A DNA stretch of 64,000 nt from Diprion similis (GCF_021155765.1 NC_060109.1:1823001-1887000), one strand, 5' to 3'. Positions 49,437-60,629 are shown, counted from the first letter of the stretch. Translations and numbers: made by a program. The notes: generated by a model from the sequence alone, not told the origin.

Positions 49437-50419
49437 GGCCAACGCCCAACGTTGCTGTACAGTGCGGATCCACTCAGCAAGGCATGGATCGGCCTGGTGA
49501 CATGACGTACGGATCGGCACTTTTAGTGTAACGCAAAAGTAAGACCGTTAGGCGCAAAACGATATAGTTCATTCAGCTTCAACTCTCACTTGTACGAGAC
49601 CAGATTTCTTACGATTCATATTCGCAGCTTATCCTAATAATCGAAAATGAATCGGTGAATTATTTCATTTTTGAAGTTTTCGATTTTCTAACGATCTACT
49701 TGTCTGCCAATACGAAGCTAATACAGGTAAAAGGACGACTATTGTTTAAACTAGGATATAGGTTGAAGTTACGAAATTTGACACACAATTTCATCAGAGT
49801 CGAATTAAACCACTTATTTCAATGTATTTATTGAAAAGACTAAGAAAATCATTTTCACATAAAATTCCAGGAGTTGACGAAATATGACAATTGTACTGAT
49901 ATTAAATTACACATTACTGTTCTAAATCACATTCAAAATTTGTAAAGATGAACAAGTATCCGTTGATTCTACGAGGTATTCTAAAAGTGACTAATCACCG
50001 AAGCGTCTTCCCGCAGAATGATCGTCTCTAGGTCGAAATCGGATTTTACATGTTTCTAAATATTCACTTGACCTGACGACCTGTCGGTAATACAGGACTC
50101 GATATTCCTCAATATACCTACTCATAGGTGTCATTCTGTGTAGCATGTTACAGTTTGAAACCGATAAAAAAAACCATCAAATCATGACAAGTGGAATCCC
50201 TTTCGATTCCTATCAATCTGATATGTTCAAAAACAGGATTCACCGATTCAGTTTCAACTATTGGGATTAGCTACGGCACGCGTAATAAATCTTTGGTCTC
50301 ATACATAAGTAACAATTATAGCGGAATGAACTATATCGTTTTGCGCATAACGATCTTTCTATTCCATTACACTAAAAGTGTAATGCCAAAAGTGTATACC
50401 ACAACGATGGGTGTTGGCC
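49437..50419. mobile_element. Diverged inverted-repeat element between genes B and C (about 983 bp)
   Basis: The outer ends GGCCAACGCCCAACGTTG (49,437) and CAACGATGGGTGTTGGCC (to 50,419) are inverted with 16 of 18 matches. Inner arms continue the palindrome: CACTTTTAGTGTAACGC and GCGCAAAACGATATAGTTC on the left mirror GAACTATATCGTTTTGCGC and CACTAAAAGTGTAATGCC on the right, and further in, GAATCGGTGAATT mirrors GATTCACCGATTC. The left flank is TTAA; the right flank reads TTTA, so a TTAA duplication is possible but mutated. No transposase ORF is present; the 113-aa ORF at 50,191 lies mostly in the right arm and is discounted. Confidence 0.78.
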
Positions 50420-50429
50420 TTTACGTGCA

Positions 50430-51240
50430 CGTATGTACATACCGGAAAGACCACACCAGAGAACGGATGGTATCCTCTCAATATCGCAGGCCGATGGTCA
50501 AAGCATCTTTGCAATGCCCCTTATGGTTTTAAGTGTTTGTTTTGTCATAACTCAAACAAAAACTGAGCATAAATAAACAGTTCGTTAAGACCAACCAGAA
50601 GCCTGAAGATTATCTTACGATATTCTCGGACATGCAGGTACTGGCGTGCGCGTGCGGCGTAAAAACCTTTCATCCATCAAGTGGTGTCTGTTTGGGGAAT
50701 GACAACCAAAAGCTAAAATAAATTATCTTAGTATACATGATGCAAGTACAGAAATTCTTACCTGCGGGATAGGATGAACTGGGCGTAACTAACTCACTAC
50801 ACTGGACTCTGCAGCAAATAAGAAGGCCCAGAACATTATCTCAGGATACGTAAGTCTTTCGTATTGGTCCGACTTCGGTGGAGACAGTTCATCGGAAATC
50901 TTGTAAGCAGTTAGTTTAGAACCATCGTCGAAACAAAGTAGTTCACAAAAGTGCTTAGAATCAAGAGGGGTGAAATAACTATTGAAGAAATTCAGTATTT
51001 CTTTGGTTATTTGAATACCATCATCTTCATAATAACATTCAATCTTGATGATTTTGATTCAACTAAATTTGAATAAACCTCATCAGTGTGTTTAATCTAC
51101 ATTGTGAGTTGAACTAATTAAGGGAGACCCCCTAAGCATAATTATTTTTTGTGGGTTTTGAGCACCGAGTACGAGTTGTTTTGATCTATCTTGAACAAAT
51201 TTATCATCATTTTGCCATAATTTGGAGAAAAAAATTAAAG
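50430..51240. other. Intergenic between genes B and C, nothing recognised
   Basis: No conserved ORF, promoter block or repeat was recognised here. The duplicated upstream block found near the orphan and gene B is absent from the gene C side. Confidence 0.55.
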
Positions 51241-51241
51241 A

Positions 51242-51328
51242 TGACGTCAATCCTGCGTGAAAAGATATTCTGATTTGGGCGGTGGTACGTGCTTACATAT
51301 ATCGTTTCCACGTTAGAAAAAATCAGTC
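51242..51328 (+). promoter_or_regulatory. CRE-TATA-initiator promoter of gene C
   Basis: TGACGTCA (51,242-51,249), TACATATA (51,294-51,301) and TCAGTC (51,323-51,328, predicted start A 51,325). Spacing differs from B by only 1-2 bp although the surrounding sequence has diverged, which argues that these three elements are functional. The leader to the ATG at 51,761 would be 436 nt unless an intron is removed. Confidence 0.75.
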
Positions 51329-51760
51329 ACTTCGAACTCATTTGTCGCCCGCCTTTTGTAGCAATTGGAAGTTTTGTTCTTACGCGTAAGCAAATGGATC
51401 TGGTCAATGCCTAAGTAATTAGAGATGTTTGAAATGATTGATGAAAAATAACAAAGTGAATGACGCGTGATTATCAACGATTGGTCACCGCCAAGGTTAG
51501 TAAAAATGACATTTGCATTGACGTGACGAAAAGAAAAAAGGGAAAACAAAAGTGCTAATTGCATTTTCTAATGATATACTAAAAAAAAAAAATTACAAGC
51601 AAGTAAGTTTGTGGAATAAACTTATTATTTTTCAGGCAGGTTTCTAAATACATAGCGATTTTTCTTTTGAAAACAGAAACAAACTGAACGGAGATTCTGC
51701 ATTTTTATCAGAGTCAGATCAAATTGTCAGTCAAGTCGGCAGAGTGCAGATTGAAACATC

Positions 51761-54700
51761 ATGCGACGTTGCATCTTCTTACTAGTCGCGTGGATATACA
51801 CAGGTACATTTCGAACAATATCTATCAAATAACTTGAATGTTCTTTGTACAGGGAAACAACGTTCAAATTATGATTGGCTTCTATAAAAAACGCTTTGGT
51901 ACAACAATCTTTCTACATCACAAGTTTCCATAAAATTATACTTTAAGCCCTAAACGTTGACTTACCAAATTTTTCTACGGAACTGGGCCTGAATCTTCCA
52001 TTCCCATGATGCATATCCAGAGAAGCGCCCACGTATCATGATATAATCAAATTTTCAGCTCGAAGTGTTCCATGTATACCTCGCGATTTTGGTAACAATG
52101 GAACAGTGTGTGTATGCAATGCTACTTATTGCGACAGCACTCCGGAACTCGAGGTTCCAGACATTGGTTTCTATGTCCATTACACATCAAGTAAGGACGG
52201 CTTGAGATTTTCCAGGATAGATGGCGTTTTTAACAAGGAATTACGTGCTGATTCTGAAAGTTTTCGACTGGACTTTGACACTACTTTTCAACCAATCCAT
52301 GGCTTCGGAGGTTCTTTTAGCGATGCAGCGACCATGAATATAAAAACGCTGAGCCTAGATACTCAAGAAAATTTAATGAGGTATGAGTCTAACTGTAATG
52401 AAACGAAAAAAATTATGAGCTCGGCTTGAATTCTTATAACCATGACAAAATATTGGAATATCACATACCATATTTCTATCGAATTGAAATTTCTCGTGTA
52501 CAACTTCTTTTCTACTGATCATTTCAATTATTAATATATATGCATCAAGATGGCAGATCCGTTGGGCAAAATCTCAAATACTCACTTGGTGATTTCAATA
52601 CTGAACAATTATTCCCAATGTGGCTATTGATCATCAACTACTAAACATCAGTAGGTTTCTAACGCTAACAAACGTGTGCCCACAGCGTTGAAAAAAAAAA
52701 ATTACTAACACTCGGATTCCCTGGTATTACATTGTCAAGATTCCAAAAATTATTCTCACATCAATTTTCTCCCTGTTAAAAACCTGCTCATCAAATGAAT
52801 AGTCAGTCGAAGAAGCCCCAGATTCAGCTTCCGCAATACGTGTACGGGTGTTCCGATATTTTGGATTACGATTTTTCAGAACGTACTTCACTAAGGAAGG
52901 TAGTAATTATCATTTCGGTCGTGTACCAATTGGCTCAACTGACTTCTCCACAAGGTCATATACCTACGATGACTATGAAGGTGATGTGTCACTGGAAAAA
53001 TTCTGTCTCGCAGACGAAGACTTACTCTACAAAATTCCACTGATGAAGAAAGCTTTAGAATTTAATCCGGAAATTAAATTTTTCGCGGCGGCGTGGACTG
53101 CTCCACCATGGATGAGGACGAACAACAATTACACAGGTTACGGTTAGTATTGTACAGTACCATCAGCTTGTGTTATATCTTGCTTCGTGCAAAATTCTTT
53201 TGTTGAAATTTGTTCCAATCCGCAAATTCGCTGTACACCGAAATTGGAGTTTGGTTGACAACTTTCTTAAGCCTTCATTTCGTGAACTTTGAACACAGAT
53301 ATTGATGATCCATTTCTTGTGGAATGAAACAGTAAATCCAATAACCCTCTCTGACCGATCTCACCTGATTCTTGGACCAAGTTAAGGAAACCCATGTCTG
53401 GGGGCTTAGCCAAAATCGAACCAGAAGTCCCCTACGGTGATTTGACATTTCATCCCGAAATGGACGTTCCCAAAAATAAATAAGCAAGGTTTTACTAAAC
53501 CGGTTCTAGCTTTGTCAATATTCAAGCTTTTCAGATCATTTGTTTTTTCAACGTGCATGATTTTCACCTTCAATTTGGTTTTTTGTTAATATTAATGTGG
53601 TCTAGAGCGCGTAATTCATTGCAGAGAAATTGAAAACAGTGGAAGAAAATTTGATTGCGACTTTCGCAATTACGCTTTTTTAGAATTTACTAAAATTTAG
53701 GTATATTTTTTAAGATCAAAAAGGTCAACTTTTTGCCAAGTAACATCCTCACACAGAAAAAACCCTCAACTTAGGTGTTAATTCGAACCCTGAACTTTTT
53801 TTTTATGGGATTTGGCACTATCTAGAGCTGGGTCTGCATATTTATTCCGAAGTTGGGTTCTCGCCATCTTGCTGTGTTCTCAACTTAGCTACTGTACAGT
53901 ATATATATATATATATATATTTTTTTACAGCATGGGCATCGAAAAGTCCACTTTTTGTGGCAGTTTTCGTTCCGTAAAGTGACGCTTTATACGGCAGCGA
54001 ACAAAGTTGCGGAATAAAGTCTTTATTCCGCAGTTTTGATGCGCAGTTCGAAGTGCGCATCCCAAACTGCCGAACAAAGTAGCTTCGTCGAACAGATCGT
54101 GACATAACCTCACTCTTCGTTTTGCTTTTCAATGCCCATGCCGTAAAAAATATTGTATGTGGCATGCCCGTCAACCGTTTTTTGGCTCGGATAATTTCAG
54201 TACTCGCTTCCGGCTCACCTTCAGCTCATCCTGAAATCTTTATCCTTGCCAAAAAAACAGGCGGTTTACGGGCATGGCACATGAATAGCTATTACTTTGC
54301 AGGATTTCTACGAAATGAATACTACCAAGTATATGCTGAATATCATGAAAAATTTTTGAACAAGTACGAAGATCACGGAATCAAAATGTGGGCTATTACG
54401 ACGGGCAACGAACCCTTTTATGGTATGCTAAGCATCACTTATTATAACAGTATGGGATGGCTACCGAAAGATGTCGGCACATGGGTAGCGAACAACCTTG
54501 GTCCAACCATCTGCGAATCGAGGCACAACAAAACTCTGATTCTCGTCTATGACGACTCAACAACAGGTTTAGTCTCATACATCAATGAAACGTTTTCGAA
54601 CGAGTTAGCCAGGAAATATATAGCCGGCATTGCTATTCATGGATATACAGACGCAAGCATTTCTGAAAACGTGCTTGACGACACACATGAAAACTATCCT

Positions 54701-56346
54701 GAAAAGTTTCTCATCCTTACCGAGTATAGTAATGGTACGTGATAAAACAATGTACATGAATAATAACAATTAATTGCATGACATTACCGTGTTTTGGATA
54801 CAGGAAGTCCAGACGCAGATACTGGGATTGTTCCTTTGGGATCTTGGGATCTCGGCGAAAATTACATATTGGATATCATCGAAGTACGTACCTCTATTGC
54901 TTAATTCTCTTTGATTCACCATACCGACCAAAATAAAGTCATAATATTATCATTGAGATAACTCCTAAATTTCACCTTGAAGCTCGAAGATGGTGCTGAT
55001 TTACACGATCATCTCTAACAATGTATCAACGCTCGTTGTCAATTCTACACAAGTTTTATTAACAACTAAGGAAATTGTGGAATCACCCTCCCAAGTAAGA
55101 CATGTAATGAGGCGATTTGGCACTATTTTTATACTTGATTGAATTACATTTTTCATTTCTAGTCGTGAGAAAACGTTTCCAGTTGGATTGGTTCAAAAAC
55201 ATTAGGTTCATCTTGGTAAAACTTCCAGATCGCCCCTCGACATGCCTTACTTTCAAGGGTGGTTTCACCCCATTAAAGTGCTTGATGGCAGATGAAAAAA
55301 AAATACGCGTCGCTTAGTTTTTAGTCTACTATAACTCAGTGCAAAAGAAATCAAATCGGAGAAATCGATCTGGAATGCCTTCCTTGTTAGTCGTTAAAAC
55401 CATCACCCTAAGTAAGAGCTGATGGTACTATTTTATTTAACATGATCCGAGAATGTTGTAGAAAGATGTTTATGCTAAGCTACGGGTAGTTCGTGATGAA
55501 CAAACGTTATTATTACAGAATTTACAAAACTGGGTAACTGGCTGGGTGGACTGGAATCTGGCTCTGAATAAATACGGCAGACCCAATTGGAGAGGAATCT
55601 ACGGGGACTCCGCAATTATCGTAGATCCAGAAACCGACGAATTTTACAAACAACCAAAGTATTACGCCATCGCGCACTTTAGTAGATTCATTCCACCAGG
55701 TTCGGTCAGGATAGGACTTACCGACGGCCTGACATCCGTCAAGGCTGTAGCTTTTAAAACACCGAAAAACGAGACTGTCGTTGTGATGTATAATGCGTAA
55801 GTGTAACAATTGATCAGTGAACTCGTTAGTCGGTCACGTCTTTCACTCAGTTGTCTGAATTGAATAGAAAAAATTTACGGAATCGAAATACATGAGATTG
55901 AAATTTATCGCAAACCATAATTAGTATTCCACCCAAAAGATGTATTAACAGAGTACTTGAACTTGTGAATTGTATGTTTATTCGAGTTATTTCAACAATG
56001 AAACTGATGAAATTTTATCGGACATACACAAAAAACCAGTGTCAATCAACCAAATCGTTTGATCTTGAAGCCGTAGTTTGTTGTTCCACTCTGTTTACAA
56101 TTCCATTAAATTCTCTGATAGTGAGTCCAACGCCAAGACCAATCATTTTGGATTTACTTTATATTCTCAGTGGGCACTTCCTGAAAATAACTTCTAGTCT
56201 TTTTATGCAAAAAACGTATTATCAAATATATTTTTCTCCATTACAGATACCTCACGGACCGAAATGTGACAATTTACGATTCAAGACGAGGGCAGATCTG
56301 GTTAGAGTTACCACCGAAATCGATCCACACCCTCATATACTATTAG
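51761..56346 (+). CDS. GBA1: Lysosomal glucosylceramidase paralog C (7 exons, 505 aa)
   Basis: Exons: 51761-51803, 52059-52380, 52880-53142, 54303-54734, 54804-54883, 55519-55796, 56247-56346 (stop TAG). Exon lengths and phases equal those of A. The signal peptide is MRRCIFLLVAWIYT and the mature start is ARSVPC. Catalytic Glu246 (TGNEP) and Glu350 (ILTEYS) are present, as are R136, D143, W194, H322, Y324 and W392. Oddities: the loop after the conserved DWN reads GRPNWRGIY, so the Asn equivalent to human N396 is Ile407 and the second Gly of GGPNW is Arg401; the exon 3 sequon is replaced by KFCL, adding a cysteine. Exon 7 is clearly diverged from the near-identical A and B copies. Intron 3 ends in a MITE abutting the exon 4 acceptor. 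A TTAA-flanked element begins 86 bp after the stop. Confidence 0.95.
53899..53922. repeat. (AT)n microsatellite next to MITE copy 3
   Basis: About eleven TA/AT dinucleotides run directly up to the poly-T end of the MITE. The element may have inserted into, or seeded, this simple repeat. Confidence 0.85.
53931..54291 (-). mobile_element. Double-hairpin MITE, copy 3, at the exon 4 acceptor of gene C
   Basis: Reverse-orientation copy, from TTTTTTACAGCATGGGCATC to GGCATGGCACATGAATAGCT. The second palindrome boundary lies near 54,152. The element ends only 11 bp before the exon 4 splice acceptor (AG at 54,301-54,302), so the branch point and upstream acceptor context of gene C must lie largely inside transposon sequence. 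The acceptor TTACTTTGCAG has only a short pyrimidine run. The ORF spanning element and exon 4 is accidental. Confidence 0.88.
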
Positions 56347-56432
56347 GGTACCGCGGTAGCATCAATTGCAGGTGGTGGGACGTATGTCTTCTTCTTTGGA
56401 TATCTTGTACAGGATTAACATGTGGATTTTAA

Positions 56433-57144
56433 CCGGTTGACTGGTACGGCATTTTTCACTATTCATGCTCAAACTGGGAAAGTCAAAAAATTAAACGAAT
56501 CACATGATATTTGGAATACAGGAAAGTTTTGAGTCGCTGACTCGATTTTGGGGGGTTATTGATACGATGTGCCAACTCCCTATCCCTATAATATAGGGGT
56601 TGATTTTCAAATTTTTCCAATTCCTCAGAACACGTTTTTAAATTTTTAGATTTGGGCAAATGCAGCAGCTATTCTAATTTAGTGTACCATTTCTAACTGC
56701 TGAATCTGGGGATGGGGTGAATTTTTCAACTTATTCAATACCTTCTGAATTTCAATTTCTCCTTTATCGTATTCAAATTTTTTGTACTGATGGTTTTTCG
56801 TGCTTTTAATTTTATCACAGCAATAATTTTTTTTATCTGTCATCCTTCAAAGTTGAAAAATGTTATGAAGGGTCGATTTCAAGATTCTGACTTCAGATCC
56901 GTAATGAATGACGGCGAAACCCTTATATAATTTTCTTCTGAAATCTCTGTAATATATCAACATCTGTAACTATTCTGGGTCGGCCATTTTGAACCGACAT
57001 TTTTAATTTTGCACCATTGTACACCACGTTTCATTCAAATTGGTTAAAAAACAAGAAATTTATTCGATACGATTATCTATGATACATAAGCAGAATGGGC
57101 ACAACTTTTTTTTTATCATATATGATACAATGCCAGTCAACCGG
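56433..57144. mobile_element. 712-bp TTAA-flanked element (piggyBac-type MITE candidate)
   Basis: TTAA (56,429-56,432) is followed by CCGGTTGACTGG, and the right end reads CCAGTCAACCGG followed by TTAA (57,145-57,148). The 12-bp ends are perfect inverted repeats with a further partial match (GGTACGGCAT against GGCATTGTAT). TTAA duplication with ends starting CC fits piggyBac-like elements. No transposase is encoded. It starts just past the gene C stop codon, and no AATAAA was seen before it, so the gene C transcript may end inside it. Confidence 0.85.
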
Positions 57145-57234
57145 TTAAGTGAGAATCGATTCGACCTCCAAGTGTTTCAATTTTAATGTTCCAAGTTCCC
57201 ACATGGCACAAATATATACTTAGAACATCTCGTG

Positions 57235-57430
57235 GACATTAGACTGGGATATTCTGGATATCCAGGGATCATCCCGCGATATCCCGGAATCTCCCGTAGA
57301 TATCCTGGGGATATAAAAATGAGTGGTCCAACAATATCCCCAAGATGTCCTTCGTGGATAACTCACGACCTCCTGACGATATTAACAGGACATCACAGGG
57401 ATATCCTTTGAATAACCCAAGATTTCCCGG
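57235..57430. repeat. GATATCC-rich low-complexity patch
   Basis: Variants of GGATATCC/GATATCC recur about every 10-25 bp (for example GGATATCCAGGGATC, GATATCCCGG, GATATCCTGGGGATA, GGGATATCC). The words are self-complementary, so both strands look alike and overlapping minus-strand ORFs arise by chance. It is a degenerate short-period repeat of unknown origin. Confidence 0.7.
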
Positions 57431-57599
57431 GCATCTGGGATTGGGTTGATTTGATATTTTCGGTAATAATTGATATATCTTTTTGTCATTGGTATTTTTT
57501 GGTTTAAAAGCTCTGGTCGACATCGGGTTTCGACCCTGAAGCGGTCTCTCGTTAGTGTGTATACATAAGGACGAGGACAGATGAAATTATTACTCATTG

Positions 57600-58850
57600 G
57601 CCTCAATGGAAATTAAGGAATACGATTATATAATAATAAATGTAATTATTTTTCGCATATATCACACTGTTATTCTTGCTGGAATGAACAGATAACAATT
57701 TTCACTTTTTGACGAGAGTATCCATTAATGTTTCGTTTGGGAAGCCAAGCTTCTCATTTGGATTGTTTAATAATGAAATACAAGTCAAATATATATGTAT
57801 ACAATTATATTTACTATTTATTGAAACAACGTAACACGTATGTACTGAGGCATTTGATGCACATGAAAATTACTGATTACCACTGTCATTAATTGGCAAT
57901 TGATTTTAGATAAAGTAAACTTCACGTGGTAAGTGCATAAATATATATTCAGTCAAGTTGCATAAGTTTGAAAACTGTGCACAAAATTCTGCACAGATCA
58001 TTTTTTCAATAAAATGAAGTACAGCTAATAGTTTGCGAGATTTGCGATAAGTAAGACATAGAAAAGCGAAAGATACTTTAATTCATCGAGAAAAGATAAT
58101 CGAAAAACGATATTAAAATGCAGAGTATTATAGCACAGAGGGACTACGGACGAACCATGTAACCGCGTTATTACCAAAATAATATAATAAAAGTGTTATT
58201 CAGTACGGCGCAATATTTCAATTTCCAAGATTACATTGGTGAATTACTCAAAGATATTCGATGATAAAGCAACTTATGATTGAACCAGAAAAGGTATAGA
58301 AAAGATATAGAAAGGTAGCGAAAAGATTGCGAAAAAATAATACAAATAAAAGATAAGCTGAGAAAATTTTCAAGCAAACTAATTTTTCAATCACAATGGA
58401 GAACAATAGATACGCAATTCAAGTAAAGCAAGGTAATTAAAAATATTCTTATTAAGCATAAGCAAAGAAATGGTAAAGCGCTGCTATTCAGCGGTGTCAA
58501 AGAACAAAATAATTCAGCAAAGCAAGATTGAGATAATAAAGCAATAGTCACTACAAATTAAATAAGTAAGTTAACCAACCGCAAAGTGACTAGTGATGTA
58601 AGATACGAAAAAAGGTAAAGTACGAGCCCATATGGCTTACGAAGAGCAAACTCCAATAAAAAATAAAAAAAAGAGAAGAGATACGATGCAGGTAACTTCG
58701 TGGTTTCACAGAAATAACAATAGAAAACTTCACACTTACGAGAGCAGTAAAGAAATGTTGAAAAAAGGTACAAGATGGCACAGAAGATAATCTTAGACGA
58801 AACTGAACACCTGGATATCAAAGAAAGAGCGAAAGTAAAACTGCTGATAG
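57600..58850. other. AT-rich intergenic stretch, nothing recognised
   Basis: A- and T-rich sequence with no recognised protein, RNA gene or repeat. The minus-strand ORFs near 58,560-58,990 run from AT-rich into the promoter-like island and show no known family signature. Confidence 0.5.
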
Positions 58851-58919
58851 ATAGTGGTAAGATATGAAACGGCACGTCTGACGATTCGGTCAACTGAACG
58901 TAGAATGTGCCGGAATGAG

Positions 58920-59250
58920 CAACGATCCTGGCGATCCCGCCCGATTTTCGGTGTGCGGCTATCACGTGATTTTCGCCTTATTTTCACGGTCGCTGATTGG
59001 GCCGGCAGATCACGTGAGACGGGCGGTAGTCCATCGTCGAACGTCTTCTCCTCCCTCGTTGACTTATATTGAAATATCGATCCGTCGAGCGATATGTGGA
59101 GGGGTTACCGTCAGCTACTTCACGCTACTCGTGAGAGAGAAAAATGTACCCCTCAGGGTATTGGATATCGATACATGAGCGGATTTCGTAGGCATAAAGA
59201 CACTAATTTAGGCTAATGATCCTACTCACAATACTACGGTATCGATGTCG
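58920..59250. promoter_or_regulatory. CpG-rich promoter-like island with E-boxes, CCAAT and DRE sites
   Basis: GC and CpG content rise sharply against the AT-rich surroundings. It contains two CACGTG E-boxes (58,963-58,968 and 59,011-59,016) flanking an inverted CCAAT box (ATTGG, 58,996-59,000), and DRE-like sites: perfect TATCGATA (59,166-59,173), TATCGATG (59,240-59,247) and TATCGATC (near 59,075). DREF sites and E-boxes are typical of TATA-less insect housekeeping promoters. The target is unknown; the FLVCR gene 3.5 kb downstream via an untranslated first exon is one possibility, a minus-strand gene another. Confidence 0.55.
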
Positions 59251-60620
59251 GAAAAAAGACAGATTATGCTCTAACTCCTCGCTCTGCTGGTACTCTCCAT
59301 ACTGGTTCTAGATACTGTGGTACCGAGGCCTCCTGACAGCGATGATTCACACGTGAGGTTCCTATCCTAAACCCACCAGGTTGACATGGTTCGCTCCTCC
59401 TTGCTGTGGGCTTGTCACCACGTTGCAGCCCTTCGATAATATGAGGGTATCAGACAGCAACGATTTTGCGGTATCATAGACGGAACAGTAGGCGTTATGG
59501 CTGGTTCAGCTCTAGGCTGATAAGAGTCGTCGACTGGAGACTTCGTTGTGATTTGAAGTACGGACCTGTACCTGTACGCCATCGGCGATGCATCCAGGCG
59601 GGACTTCGGCTCCTGGCCATGAAGTCCAAATAATTGGAGGTCTTCGTTGTGCTTCACGCACGACTCTGTATGCACTTTAGGTAGACATCCATCTGGAATT
59701 GGGTTGGCGGTACGTTGCTGTTGACCCAGTCAGACCCAGAGCGAAAAGTAAGAACGGGGTGACAGAAAAGAGGAGGGGGGAAGGAGGGCAAAATTTGTTC
59801 ACATGGTTTAGCTGTGGATTCAGCTGCGGCTTCAAGATAATATGTGTACTTGGATTCACCCAGTGCAAAATTTGACATTGGCTTGTACCTACATAGAAGA
59901 AATACTTATAAAACTGGATAAATTAGTGTGTTTGGAATTCAAAAGTTGCGCGCACTAATTTGTAAGCCAGGTTAAAAATGTAGGGGCTCTATGCACACCT
60001 GAACTTCCTATGTACCTAAAGCCGGCGGAGAACATTTGACGTACCCAACGAGTAGACGACTCAATACGCGTTGTTACAAGTTGCTTACACAATCGTATTA
60101 GTTTACACTTTGTTTGATCTTTAGTACTAAGAGTTGTATAAAAAAAAAATAAAACACTTGTTATGTGATTTTAGTGACTACAGTATAATAAACTACCCAT
60201 AACAGTGAAACGCAATTGTCTTCATGTGCACTAACCCAATCAGCGAGTTGCTGATCGATTCGAACTCTCTAATAATGAAGAAACCAAATCATGAACGTAG
60301 TGAAAACAGAGATAATGTTTTTAGATTTTAAATTTTGGTGGATCAAATAATGCTAGTATATCATTTCTTAGCGATTAAAAGGAAAGAAAGAAAAAAAAGA
60401 CCGCGTCGGGTGAATAACTATATTCCAGGAAGATTCACCAACATATTAATCAACAGTCATCAGAGTCATTGCTGCCATTCAAATAATATGCCGAGGTCAG
60501 TGATGTGAGAGAAACGCAAACTAATTGAAGAAATTTTGATGTAGGTTTTTACCTGGTTACTGATCTTGCGTTGTTCTGAGTACATTTTTTGGGTTCCTAA
60601 GGATACACTAGATGGTCACA
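59250..60620. other. Intergenic; GC-richer segment with minus-strand ORFs of unknown nature
   Basis: 59,400-59,880 has higher GC than its surroundings and two minus-strand ORFs (59,415-59,675, 86 aa; 59,654-59,878, 74 aa) in adjacent frames. Neither matches a family I know, and no splice sites clearly join them. They could be a leader exon of the promoter island's transcript, an exon of an unrecognised gene, or noncoding. The rest to 60,620 shows nothing. Confidence 0.35.
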
Positions 60621-60629
60621 GTCTCGTGA

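Noticed and set aside
50191-50532. 113-codon ORF between genes B and C
   Set aside because: Most of it lies in the right arm of the inverted-repeat element at 49,437-50,419, and the frame has no recognisable domain.
57495-57560. tRNA-like T-arm wording (GGGTTTCGACCC) suggesting a tRNA or SINE head
   Set aside because: No D-arm, anticodon arm or acceptor pairing could be built around it on either strand.
57269-57606. Minus-strand ORFs of 74-84 codons
   Set aside because: They arise from the GATATCC-rich low-complexity patch.
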